A stretch of DNA of 32,398 nt from SAR202 cluster bacterium (GTDB lineage Bacteria; Chloroflexota; Dehalococcoidia; Lucifugimonadales; UBA2962): assembly GCA_009392275.1 (NCBI GenBank), contig VFGV01000006.1, positions 1-32,398 of the forward strand. Direction: 5' to 3'. Below are positions 24,446 through 31,943 of this stretch, piece after piece (position 1 is the stretch's first letter; the number at the start of each line of letters is the position of its first letter). Under the pieces are notes generated by a model. The model was given only the letters and a program-made list of their open reading frames with translations, ran no database searches and was not told the DNA's origin. The position numbers were made by a program, and so were the translations under genes.

Positions 24446-25471
24446 TCAATCTTTTGCTAATTTTCCAACTTGCTCATCATTAATTTTGCCAATCGAATGA
24501 AGCCATTTGATCGTGTCAGATAATGTTTCAGAATATGGGCGTAAGGAGATTTTTAACTCGGCATTTGTTTTTGAATCATCAAATATGGGATCCCATTTCG
24601 CAAATCTGAATCCTTCTAAAGTTACTGGAACTCGAAATGGCAGAAAAGGGCTCAGTAGATCAATTAACCTAACTGGAATTTCAATTAACCAAGAAGGCAC
24701 CATAAAATATCGGATTTTCCGACCTGTTAATTCAGATATCTTATCTATAAGATCTGTAAAGGGTATTCGCTCACCACTAATAAAATACCTTCTAGCACCT
24801 TTACCAGGCTCCATTAATTTAACATGTAGTTTTGCTAGATCTCTAACATCAATTAATGGGAAATGTGCTTTAATCAGTGGATTGTATCGGCCTTTAATTA
24901 TATCGATAATAATATCAGTACCTTCCCCAAAATGTGGATCTTTAGGACCGATCACACATCCAGGATATGTGATCGTAATTGGCGCTCCTTGACTCTGATA
25001 ATTCCTTGCAACTTTTTCAGCTTGGGCTTTAGACCCAACGTAGGTCCCTTTAGGATTTTTTACAGCTGATTCAGGGTTTAATTTTTCCCCATCGGGTGGC
25101 ATTAAGGCTGAAACGCTTGATACGTATATGATTGGATCTAATCCTGCTCTAAAAGCTGCATCCAATATTGTTTGGGTGCCTTTTACATTTACCGTACGGA
25201 TTTCTCTTGCTCGCCTTTTATCCATAGTATAGACAGCCGCTGCATGTACAATAGCATCCACTCCTTGTACTGCTCTCTCCACCGAATCTATATCAGTAAT
25301 ATCTCCAATTTCATACTCAATTTTTGAAACATCTATGCCCAGAGGCATTAATGCAGATTCAATACGATCGATTGAACGAGCAAATAATTTTACTTGATGC
25401 CCAGCGTCTAATAGAGCAGAAACGGTATGAGAACCGACAAATCCGGACCCTCCTGTTACAAGTATTTTAAT
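24446..25471 (-). CDS. Extended SDR (NAD-dependent epimerase / 3-beta-HSD-like) with probable ATT start codon
   Basis: The longest frame with a usual start begins at the ATG at 25348 and would lack the NAD-binding site. Reading upstream in the same frame restores it: IKILVTGGSGFVGSHTVSAL, with GGSGFVG as the Rossmann motif. The frame is bounded by an in-frame TAA within the ribosome-binding region. The only codon correctly placed behind GGAGG (7-base spacing) is ATT at 25471-25469, giving 341 residues. Other features are VDAIVHAAAVY, YVSSVSAL, a catalytic-type Tyr-x3-Lys (YVGSKAQAEKVA), TYPGCVIGP, and a C-terminal IRYFMVPSWLIEIPVRL that may associate with membrane. It resembles dihydroflavonol reductase/3-beta-HSD-like SDRs. 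The substrate is unknown. It could instead be a gene whose ATG was lost by mutation. Confidence 0.85.
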   Translation of the reverse strand: MKILVTGGSGFVGSHTVSALLDAGHQVKLFARSIDRIESALMPLGIDVSKIEYEIGDITDIDSVERAVQGVDAIVHAAAVYTMDKRRAREIRTVNVKGTQTILDAAFRAGLDPIIYVSSVSALMPPDGEKLNPESAVKNPKGTYVGSKAQAEKVARNYQSQGAPITITYPGCVIGPKDPHFGEGTDIIIDIIKGRYNPLIKAHFPLIDVRDLAKLHVKLMEPGKGARRYFISGERIPFTDLIDKISELTGRKIRYFMVPSWLIEIPVRLIDLLSPFLPFRVPVTLEGFRFAKWDPIFDDSKTNAELKISLRPYSETLSDTIKWLHSIGKINDEQVGKLAKD

Positions 25472-25672
25472 GAACTTTCCTCCTTAAAAAGGTCTTTACG
25501 GCATCATTGAGAAGCTAACCCGATTGATTTGTTGGGCGTCAACTAAACCCTGTAATTTAAATCAATATGTAATTAAAACACACTAGTATGACTCATAATG
25601 TGTTAAATCATTATAAAACAAGCATAATGGTATCAATTTAGAACAATAGTATAAATGTTTGATTGACTCGGT

Positions 25673-25825
25673 GTGAAAATGCAAGAACCTATTTTAGAAA
25701 TCCAGGGCGTCGTAAAAGATTTTGGAGGATTACGAGCAGTAAATCACTGCTCTTTTGAAGTTCAGCAAGAATCAATCACTGCACTCATCGGTCCCAATGG
25801 CGTCGGCAAAACAATTAAGACCAAA
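25673..25825 (+). pseudogene. Truncated LivG-like ABC ATPase (N-terminal ~50 residues)
   Basis: The frame from GTG 25673 (or ATG 25679) encodes ILEIQGVVKDFGGLRAV, SFEVQQESITALIGPNGVGKT, a normal LivG start with its Walker A at about 40-47. After GKT the similarity stops: the expected TTTFN-ISG continuation is replaced by a short unrelated tail that ends at 25894. It has no signature motif or Walker B and cannot be a working ATPase. It is not a copy of the intact LivG at 30061, whose matching stretch differs (HDFGGLRAVDNISF, GPNGCGKST). The break falls where the repeat at 25826-25916 begins. The first 45 bases of the conserved part recur at 31899-31943 beside tRNA-Cys. Confidence 0.85.
25684..25728 (+). 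repeat. Direct repeat A (left copy), livG-derived
   Basis: These 45 bases match 31899-31943 with 3 mismatches, same orientation. The copy lies within the truncated livG reading frame (codons for EPILEIQGVVKDFGG). The last 20 bases (gtcgtaaaagattttggagg) are identical in both copies. The two copies are about 6.2 kb apart and enclose the whole liv operon. Confidence 0.9.
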
Positions 25826-25916
25826 ATAACAAAGAGACATTTTCATTGTGTAAATTCACAACAAGTATATTATGTATTTGAACGGTTTAATTAGTCATTG
25901 AACAGTTATTCCTTTA
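25826..25916 (+). repeat. Direct repeat B (left copy), MFS 3'-flank type
   Basis: About 91 bases match 31694-31786 with roughly 10 mismatches and one 2-base gap, same orientation. Read on the minus strand it holds the last codons and stop of a lost MFS gene, a spacer, and the first seven codons (MKMSLCY) of a small frame. The right copy encodes MKISLCY at the same place. It begins exactly where the truncated livG loses similarity. Confidence 0.85.
25846..25861. promoter_or_regulatory. Palindromic site TTGTG-N6-CACAA within repeat B
   Basis: A 5-bp perfect inverted repeat with a 6-base AT spacer looks like a repressor half-site pair. The right-hand repeat copy has a degenerate version (TCGTG-N6-CACAA at 31714-31729). 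It lies about 115 bases before the livK-like start and may have belonged to the promoter of the small minus-strand frame. The function is inferred. Confidence 0.3.
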
Positions 25917-25975
25917 TACTAAAGGATATTTTTATTTTAAGCATAACGATTTATTGAATGACTGGAGATGTAATT

Positions 25976-27115
25976 ATGAAAATTAAAACAATTTATTTAG
26001 TTGTACTGAGTTTAGCTATATTTGCTTTGGCTGCTATGGCTTGCGGAAGCAGCGGTGGCACCTACAAAATAGGTTTGCTTAGCCCTCAAACAGGACCTAT
26101 AGCAGTATATGCCCCAGGTTTTGAAGATGCGGCAAATGTTGCAATCGCAGAGTTAAATGACAATGAAGAAGGTAACGTTTTTGAGTTAGTAGTTGTTGAC
26201 TCGGGATGTGATGGTACTCAAGCGGCAACAGCTGCTCAGACTCTCATAGACTCAGGTGTTGTTGGTATAGTCGGAGCTGCTTGTTCGGGAGCTACTCTTG
26301 GAGCAATAGCAGTTGCAGCAGAAGCTGGGATTCCAATGGTTTCCTATGCGAGCACTTCTCCAGCAGTCACAACAGCCAGTGATAATGGATACCTATTCAG
26401 GGTAGTTCCTAGTGATGCTCAGCAGGCAATTGCGTTGACCGCAGTTGTAGCGGATGGTGGAGACACTAATCCCGCTGTCGTATACATGACTAATGACTAT
26501 GGATCTGGCCTAGCGGATAACTTCGCTGCTAACTGGTCTGGTGACGCATGTACTACAAACGCATATGACCCAACAGAAGGTTCATACGACGCATCTACTA
26601 TAGCCCAATCGGTTATTGATGCTGGATGTGATTCAGCTGTTCTGATTTCATACGCTACTGATGGTGCAGCAATCATCGAGGCCTTGAAGGGTCAAGGTTT
26701 TTCAGGAACTATCTACGGGGCCGATGGCATTGCAGACGCAGCGTTTGCTGATGCTTTCACTGATGCTGCTGCAGTAGCAGGAGTAATCGCAACCAAGCCT
26801 CGTCCAGGTGCTGAATCCTCAGTTCAAGCAACTTTCAATTCGGCTTATAGTGCCGCTGGAGGAGATGCTGAAGGAATATACACCCATGAAACCTATGATG
26901 CTGTCAAAATCATTGCTCATGCTGCTTTAGAAGGTAGCGATGACATTCGCGATGATCTTGCTAGTGTCGGATCTAATTACGATGGAGCGAGTGGAGTTCA
27001 CACTTTTGACTCCAATGGAGACGTAGCCGGTACTGGGTATGAAGTATGTCAGTTTGACCCTGCATTTACTTGTACTCGTGTATGGACTGCTAGCGGGGGC
27101 CTAGCTAGTCAATAA
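25976..27115 (+). CDS. livK: Branched-chain amino-acid-type ABC transporter substrate-binding lipoprotein
   Basis: I start at the ATG 25976, which has GGAG eight bases upstream, rather than the in-frame ATG 25958. This gives 379 residues with a signal peptide ending in LAAMAC (lipid-modified Cys23) and a Gly/Ser linker. The mature part is a type I periplasmic-binding fold of the Leu/Ile/Val family: YKIGLLSPQTGPIAVYAPGFEDAANVAIAELN, GVVGIVGAACSGATLGAIAVAAEAGIPMVSYASTSP, FRVVPSDAQQAIAL and YGSGLADNF. It is acidic and Ala-rich, as typical for marine binding proteins. It is followed by a strong hairpin and then the permease. The ligand may be an amino acid or other small carboxylate or amide; family members are diverse. 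Confidence 0.9.
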   Translation: MKIKTIYLVVLSLAIFALAAMACGSSGGTYKIGLLSPQTGPIAVYAPGFEDAANVAIAELNDNEEGNVFELVVVDSGCDGTQAATAAQTLIDSGVVGIVGAACSGATLGAIAVAAEAGIPMVSYASTSPAVTTASDNGYLFRVVPSDAQQAIALTAVVADGGDTNPAVVYMTNDYGSGLADNFAANWSGDACTTNAYDPTEGSYDASTIAQSVIDAGCDSAVLISYATDGAAIIEALKGQGFSGTIYGADGIADAAFADAFTDAAAVAGVIATKPRPGAESSVQATFNSAYSAAGGDAEGIYTHETYDAVKIIAHAALEGSDDIRDDLASVGSNYDGASGVHTFDSNGDVAGTGYEVCQFDPAFTCTRVWTASGGLASQ

Positions 27116-27132
27116 ATAATTAGAAGTTTGAG

Positions 27133-27177
27133 TTAAGAATCATAACCCGCCTAGTTTAGGCGGGTTATGATTCTTAA
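27133..27177 (+). terminator. Perfect 21-bp hairpin between the binding protein and permease genes
   Basis: Bases 27133-27153 and 27157-27177 are perfect reverse complements with a 3-base loop (gtt), GC-rich near the loop and followed by attttt. It starts 17 bases after the livK stop. It likely acts as a partial terminator or mRNA-stabilising hairpin, giving more binding protein than permease, an arrangement known for ABC importers. Confidence 0.85.
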
Positions 27178-27194
27178 TTTTTACAGTTAGTATC

Positions 27195-30068
27195 TTGGAT
27201 TTTAGTATGGCATTTTTGTCAAATAATTTCAGGAAAATTCATATTGCTCATAGTTGGTTAATCCTCTCTTTATTTCTTTTTATTGATAGTTATATAGGGT
27301 TAAGATTTGGCTCAGGTTTACTCTCATGGAGTGGTATCCTAAAAGGTGATATTCTTTGGATCCTTCAGTCATTAGAAATGATGGCATTTGGGATAGTAAT
27401 CGTAAATAAGGCTGTCAAAAGTTCAACCGGAAAATTTAAAGCTTTGGCATTGGTTGCAACCCCTGTTTTTCTCTTCTTACTAGCTTTATTCACTCTAGAC
27501 ACTTTGCTTAAAGGCAAAGAGATCACCACAATTTTTTATTATAATTTGTCATCGATTTCTCTTAGCGCCCTGTACTGGTCGGCAGCATACATGACCGTTG
27601 CAGTGGGATTAGCACTCACATATAAAGTACAAAAATATGGCAATTTTGCTCAGGCAGAAATCATGTTACTCGGCTCTTACGTCGCCTTAATCATGATGTG
27701 GTCAGATATGTTTTTCCCTATATCTGACGCTTCCAGCGATGGAATTCTAAATTATAGATTATTGGTCGCATCAGCGATTTCAGCATTTGTTATTTGTGGA
27801 TTTGTTGGGGTGATCATTGATAAATCAGTTTACAAACCACTACGAAAAAGATTTGCTTCTGCCCAGGTGCTGATGATCACATCCCTGGGAGTTGCCATGG
27901 TGATTAGAGCAATTTTGTACATGAGATTCTCAGCGAAAACTTTTCGATTTATTCCGGATAAAGATTGGCGCTTATTATCCTCAAATGTTGAAGTGCCTAC
28001 ACAAAGGGTTGATGTGGTTGTAGGCAGTAGAGTGGAAGAACCTTTTATTAATATTGTTAGTAACATTGGCCCTTATGGTTTCTCTTATTCAAAAATCGCC
28101 TTGGTTGTCGGAGTTCTCATAGCGATTTCTTTATTAATGTTTATTATGCACAAAACAATTCTTGGAAAGAAAATGAGAGCCGTTTCAGACAACCCTGATT
28201 TGGCTTCTACTAGCGGGATAAATGTTGAAAATATACACTCTGCAAGTTCCTTTTTATCGGCAGGTATATCTGGACTGGGTGGTGCTTTATTAGCCGCGAT
28301 CCTGCCTGTAAATCCTGAACTAGGCCTATCCTTATTGTTACCTGCATTTGCTGTGATAGTACTGGGTTCAATAACTTCGATACCTGGTGTAATCCTCGCG
28401 GCTTTCATTATTGGGATTGTTAGAGCTATATCAGAGCCCTTACTCATTGGTGCGGGGAATGCTCTTGATAGACCTACGGCAGGAGGGTTTGCGGAAGTAA
28501 TGCCTTTTATATTTTTAATTGGAGTGCTTTTATTGATGCCTAGTGGGTTGGGCAATGCCCTACATAAATGGAATGTAAGTAGATTTAAGAACTTAGAGAA
28601 ACAAAAGCGTAAATCTTTATTCTTTGTAACCGATTTGTTTGAGGTCTTCTCAAGATTTTTAACTATAGCTGTAAATTTAGTCGTGCAAAGATTGATGATA
28701 ATAAAATCACACCGGCTGTTTCTTATTTATATTATTCAAGTCAAATCTTATATATTGGAACTTTACTTTGAGGTATTAAATCGAATTGGCAGTTACTTAC
28801 AAATTGTATTGAATATGGCTAAGTGGTCCACACCACAGCTATTAAAAATAGACAAAGAAACCAATCGTGGATCATGGATATTTTTTGGTGTACTACTATT
28901 TGGCTTAATTCTTATCTCTATCCTTCTTCCCAGTGTCTCCTACTATACAAAAGTGATGCAAATAGCAAGAATTGTCGCTTTACTAGGTATTTTTAGCCTT
29001 CTCAGTTTCTCTTTAAATATTCATTCTGGATTTACAGGAATGACAAATTTTGGGGTGATTTTTTTCGCTGGGATAGGTGCAGTTTTAGTGGGGATCTTGT
29101 CAGCACCAATAGAAACAAATGGGTACGGATGGGGCACCCTCGAAGCTACGATATTTGCAGTTTTATTAGCTGCGATAATTGGTTGGTTAATCGCATATCC
29201 AACTGCACGCCTTAGAACAGATTACTTCGCTATCGTAACGATATCTTTAGGTGAGATATTGAGGATTTCCTTGCAAGCCGAACCTTTGCTTAGAGCAGGA
29301 ACCGTAACGTCTGCGATGGGCATTTCTAATTACGAATTACCATTCAAAGATTGGTGGAATTCGGGTTTTGCTGATTCTGTAGGAAGCTTCATCGGTTTGC
29401 CTGGTCAGGCCCCTTATGTTTTACTTCTTGCAACTTTATCGATAAGCCTATGCTTTTTAACCTGGTGGATTATATCTTTATTACTGAGTTCGCCTTGGGG
29501 TAGAATCCTAAAATCCATTAGAGAAGACGAAGAAGTAAGCCAGCACCATGGTCACAACATACTTTCGCATAAAGCTGCCAGTCTAGCCCTTGGTGCAGCT
29601 ATTGCGGCATTAGGGGGTGCTTTATGGGCTTGGTTAAACACAGCAGTGTGGCCCGACTTTATGAGCCCCATACGTTCAACTTTTCTAATATGGGCGGTGT
29701 TTATAGTTGGAGGAAAAGGCAATAACAAAGGGATGTTTATTGGAGCATTCATAATAGTACTTGTGGAGTTCATTTTTAACGTTTTGGTAGTTTCTCGTAG
29801 TAGCTCAGATTTGATTTTCCATTCTTTAACTACCTACATAGACAAGATTTTTGGTTGGATAATATATGATCTGGGTGGTTTGATATGGTCCGAAAGATCA
29901 ATAATTGAAGCATTCCCTAAAGGAACCGTTATATTAGAGCTATCATATCTAAAGTTAGCATTGATTGGCTTGGTAATAATTGTAGCTCTAAGAATTGCGC
30001 CTAAAGGATTACTTCCTGAAATACTCTTTAAACCAAAACGAAAAGGGAAAGCAGGTGAAAATGAGTAG
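27195..30068 (+). CDS. livHM: Fused LivH-LivM branched-chain amino-acid-type ABC permease
   Basis: A single 957-residue frame holds both permease subunits that are normally separate. The LivH half spans about 125-460 (YKVQKYGNFAQAEIMLLGSYVA, the EAA-like KMRAVSDNPDLASTSGINVE, FLSAGISGLGGALLAAILPVNPELG and GSITSIPGVILAAFIIG). The LivM half spans about 570-945 (LSLNIHSGFTGMTNFGVIFFAGIGA, YPTARLRTDYFAIVTISLGEILR, EAA-like LKSIREDEEVSQHHGHN, and FLIWAVFIVGGKGNNKG). A polar, amphipathic linker of about 110 residues joins them. An extra N-terminal part of about 100 residues adds three hydrophobic segments. The start is TTG 27195 or ATG 27207; neither has a clear ribosome-binding site. The frame has no sign of a recent frameshift fusion. 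It overlaps livG by 8 bases. Confidence 0.92.
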   Translation: MDFSMAFLSNNFRKIHIAHSWLILSLFLFIDSYIGLRFGSGLLSWSGILKGDILWILQSLEMMAFGIVIVNKAVKSSTGKFKALALVATPVFLFLLALFTLDTLLKGKEITTIFYYNLSSISLSALYWSAAYMTVAVGLALTYKVQKYGNFAQAEIMLLGSYVALIMMWSDMFFPISDASSDGILNYRLLVASAISAFVICGFVGVIIDKSVYKPLRKRFASAQVLMITSLGVAMVIRAILYMRFSAKTFRFIPDKDWRLLSSNVEVPTQRVDVVVGSRVEEPFINIVSNIGPYGFSYSKIALVVGVLIAISLLMFIMHKTILGKKMRAVSDNPDLASTSGINVENIHSASSFLSAGISGLGGALLAAILPVNPELGLSLLLPAFAVIVLGSITSIPGVILAAFIIGIVRAISEPLLIGAGNALDRPTAGGFAEVMPFIFLIGVLLLMPSGLGNALHKWNVSRFKNLEKQKRKSLFFVTDLFEVFSRFLTIAVNLVVQRLMIIKSHRLFLIYIIQVKSYILELYFEVLNRIGSYLQIVLNMAKWSTPQLLKIDKETNRGSWIFFGVLLFGLILISILLPSVSYYTKVMQIARIVALLGIFSLLSFSLNIHSGFTGMTNFGVIFFAGIGAVLVGILSAPIETNGYGWGTLEATIFAVLLAAIIGWLIAYPTARLRTDYFAIVTISLGEILRISLQAEPLLRAGTVTSAMGISNYELPFKDWWNSGFADSVGSFIGLPGQAPYVLLLATLSISLCFLTWWIISLLLSSPWGRILKSIREDEEVSQHHGHNILSHKAASLALGAAIAALGGALWAWLNTAVWPDFMSPIRSTFLIWAVFIVGGKGNNKGMFIGAFIIVLVEFIFNVLVVSRSSSDLIFHSLTTYIDKIFGWIIYDLGGLIWSERSIIEAFPKGTVILELSYLKLALIGLVIIVALRIAPKGLLPEILFKPKRKGKAGENE

Positions 30069-30834
30069 TACCGCAATTCATGTATCAGAATTAACTCATG
30101 ACTTTGGAGGTCTCCGAGCTGTTGATAACATTTCATTTACTATTAATGAGGGAGAACTAGTAGGTTTAATCGGCCCTAACGGATGTGGGAAATCCACCAC
30201 CTTTAATTGTATATCCGGGTTGTTGGACCCTACATCAGGTGAAATAGAAATTATGGGTAAAAGCACGAACAATCTTAGGCCAGACCAAATTAACAACCTT
30301 GGTATCACAAGAACGTTTCAGCATACTAGATTATGGAAAGAAATGACTGTTATTGAAAATATTCTTGTACCTCCTAATAATCAATTATCCAGTAATCCAA
30401 TCTTGAGTTTACTAAGGCCAAATTCAAGAAAAGAAGAAGCAGAAAGGATTGAAAGAGCCTACCAAGTACTCGAATCGTTGGAGATTGCTCACGTTGCCGA
30501 TAATTTAGCAGGTAAACTTTCTGGCGGACAAAGTAAATTAGTGGATATAGCAAGAGCTTTGATGGGATCTCCAAAAATTCTACTTCTAGATGAACCAGTC
30601 GCAGGAGTGGCAAGTGTTCTGGCAGAGAAAATATTTCAAAATCTACGAACTCTCGTTAATGAAACTGGTATATCGATTCTAGTAATAGAACATAATATGG
30701 ATTTTATTCTTAGATTAGGCGTGGATAGAATAATTGTAATGGATTCGGGGAGAATATTAATGGAAGGCACTTCAGATGAAGTTCGAAGTAACAAATCTGT
30801 TATTGATGCGTATTTAGGTTCTTCAATAAAGTAA
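30061..30834 (+). CDS. livG: Branched-chain amino-acid-type ABC transporter ATPase LivG
   Basis: The start is the ATG at 30061, overlapping the permease stop by 8 bases; an upstream in-frame ATG at 29995 would run 74 bases into the permease gene and add unrelated residues. The 257-residue ATPase has Walker A GPNGCGKST (38-46), Q-loop region TRTFQHTRLW, signature LSGGQ (153-157), Walker B ILLLDEP with Glu178, and the H-loop VIEHNMDF. DFGGLRAVDNISF is the usual LivG opening. Family members often have a glycine before the hinge (VAGMN); here it reads VAGVASV. It forms the nucleotide-binding pair with the next gene to drive uptake. Confidence 0.95.
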   Translation: MSSTAIHVSELTHDFGGLRAVDNISFTINEGELVGLIGPNGCGKSTTFNCISGLLDPTSGEIEIMGKSTNNLRPDQINNLGITRTFQHTRLWKEMTVIENILVPPNNQLSSNPILSLLRPNSRKEEAERIERAYQVLESLEIAHVADNLAGKLSGGQSKLVDIARALMGSPKILLLDEPVAGVASVLAEKIFQNLRTLVNETGISILVIEHNMDFILRLGVDRIIVMDSGRILMEGTSDEVRSNKSVIDAYLGSSIK

Positions 30835-30839
30835 ATCCT

Positions 30840-31556
30840 ATGGAAAAGATATTAGAAGTCAAAAATATATCTGGTGGATATGGATCGGTTCAAATTCTTA
30901 ATGGAATCGATCTTACAGTATATAAAAGCGAATTCGTAACTATAATTGGCCCTAATGGGTGTGGGAAATCAACTTTTATAAAGGTTATTTTTGGAATTGC
31001 CAATCTGTATCAAGGGGACATCATTTATAAAAATGAGGATATCACAGGAATCAGAGCAGACTCTCTTGTTAAAAAAGGTATTGGTTACGTGCCTCAAATA
31101 GATAACGTTTTTCCTTCACTCACTGTAGAAGAAAACCTACAAATGGGAGGCCTAAATTTAAGCAAGATTGAGATAGATGAAAGGATTGGACAGGTTTACG
31201 ATATATTCCTTAACATTAAGCAAAAACCTTACCATTTGGCCGAATCTTTATCAGGTGGTGAAAGGCAAATGCTTGCAATATCGCGTGTCCTAATTTCTAA
31301 CCCATCTTTTATCATGTTTGATGAACCGACTGCTGCATTATCACCAAAATTTAGAGAAATGATTCTTGAAAAAATATCTGACTTACGAAAAATGGGGATC
31401 ACGGTACTAATAGTGGAACAAAATGCCCGTGCATCTTTAGCAATGTCAGATCGAGGATACATTTTTTCTAACGGAAAAGTGGTTCATACTTCGGATGCTG
31501 GAAACATGCTGAGTGATGATGATATAGGTAAATATTTCTTGGGCGGAACACAATAA
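30840..31556 (+). CDS. livF: Branched-chain amino-acid-type ABC transporter ATPase LivF
   Basis: A 238-residue ATPase. It begins LEVKNISGGYGSVQILNGIDL, the LivF-type Y-G---L--v pattern. Walker A is GPNGCGKST (37-45), and IGYVPQIDNVFPSLTVEENLQMGG is the LivF Q-loop region. The signature is LSGGE (137-141), Walker B FIMFDEP (157-163), and the H-loop position holds Gln (IVEQNARASL) as usual in LivF. It starts 5 bases after the livG stop. It completes a four-gene livK-livHM-livG-livF operon. Downstream there is no coding continuation, only gene remnants and repeats. Confidence 0.95.
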   Translation: MEKILEVKNISGGYGSVQILNGIDLTVYKSEFVTIIGPNGCGKSTFIKVIFGIANLYQGDIIYKNEDITGIRADSLVKKGIGYVPQIDNVFPSLTVEENLQMGGLNLSKIEIDERIGQVYDIFLNIKQKPYHLAESLSGGERQMLAISRVLISNPSFIMFDEPTAALSPKFREMILEKISDLRKMGITVLIVEQNARASLAMSDRGYIFSNGKVVHTSDAGNMLSDDDIGKYFLGGTQ

Positions 31557-31567
31557 TTAGAGAAACT

Positions 31568-31714
31568 CTAATTCCTATCTATGCCCGAGCTAATTTCCTT
31601 AATAGACCACATATAAGATCTAAAAAAAGCATTAGGATCAAGATCGTCCAGGAAGCCAGACCATAGATCATTAGTTTCCACGATATTATCTTCATAACAA
31701 AGAGATATCTTCAT
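31568..31714 (-). CDS. Small 48-residue reading frame or gene remnant
   Basis: The frame starts at ATG 31714 with an in-frame TGA just upstream and no ribosome-binding site. It encodes MKISLCYEDNIVETNDL, then WSGFLDDLDPNAFFRSYMWSI and KEISSGIDRN. Its composition is balanced and acidic, unlike random AT-rich frames. I do not recognise it. The first seven codons lie in repeat B and have a counterpart (MKMSLCY) in the left copy at 25846, after which the two diverge. It could be a small protein or the shortened tail or head of a lost gene. An overlapping 38-residue hydrophobic frame at 31579-31695 competes with it. Confidence 0.3.
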   Translation of the reverse strand: MKISLCYEDNIVETNDLWSGFLDDLDPNAFFRSYMWSIKEISSGIDRN

Positions 31715-31786
31715 CGTGTAAATTCACAACACGCATATTATGTATTTGCACGGTTTAGTTGGTGTCTTTGAACAGCTATTCCTTTA
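31694..31786 (+). repeat. Direct repeat B (right copy)
   Basis: About 93 bases, roughly 87 percent identical by eye to 25826-25916 in the same orientation. Here it still overlaps the true end of an MFS gene fragment (31776-31908), which suggests this copy keeps the original junction and the left copy is derived. Confidence 0.85.
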
Positions 31787-31908
31787 ATTGGAGTTGTATT
31801 AAGGCCGAAATTAAACCGAGTACAACGCAAGCTATCCACATTGTGTCATAGGATTGATGTTGATCAAAAATCCTTCCACCTAACCAAGATCCTAAAAAAG
31901 AACCTATT
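31776..31908 (-). pseudogene. C-terminal fragment of an MFS transporter
   Basis: On the minus strand the frame ending at TAG 31778-31776 reads IGSFLGSWLGGRIFD, then QHQSYDTMWIACVVLGL and ISALIQLQLKE. This is the last two membrane segments of a 12-TM MFS protein of the type whose C-half carries HQ-GSFLG-WLGG--YD-TGSYD. Everything upstream (about 90 percent of such a protein) is missing; the frame passes into livG-derived repeat A at about 31899-31908. It does not match the C-termini of the two intact MFS genes in this window, so its parent lies elsewhere or is lost. It is clearly a remnant. Confidence 0.8.
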
Positions 31909-31943
31909 TTACAAATCCATGACGTCGTAAAAGATTTTGGAGG
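31899..31943 (+). repeat. Direct repeat A (right copy), livG-derived, abutting tRNA-Cys
   Basis: These 45 bases match 25684-25728 with 3 mismatches. The match stops at 31943, where the 3' end of tRNA-Cys begins (acceptor strand 31942-31948), so the gg at the boundary belongs to both. The other end merges with the MFS fragment across a shared agaacctatttt stretch, which looks like a micro-homology junction. Confidence 0.9.

Noticed and set aside
25673-25894. 73-residue frame as a real small gene
   Set aside because: It is a LivG head cut after Walker A and read into unrelated repeat sequence; called as a pseudogene instead.
31579-31695. 38-residue hydrophobic minus-strand frame (MKIISWKLMIYGL...)
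   Set aside because: It could be a tiny membrane protein, but it overlaps a better-composed 48-residue frame, has no ribosome-binding site and lies among gene remnants.
25684-31943. Classic integrative element with att sites
   Set aside because: No integrase, recombinase, transposase or replication gene is visible, and the flanking repeats are pieces of transporter genes rather than a duplicated tRNA tail.
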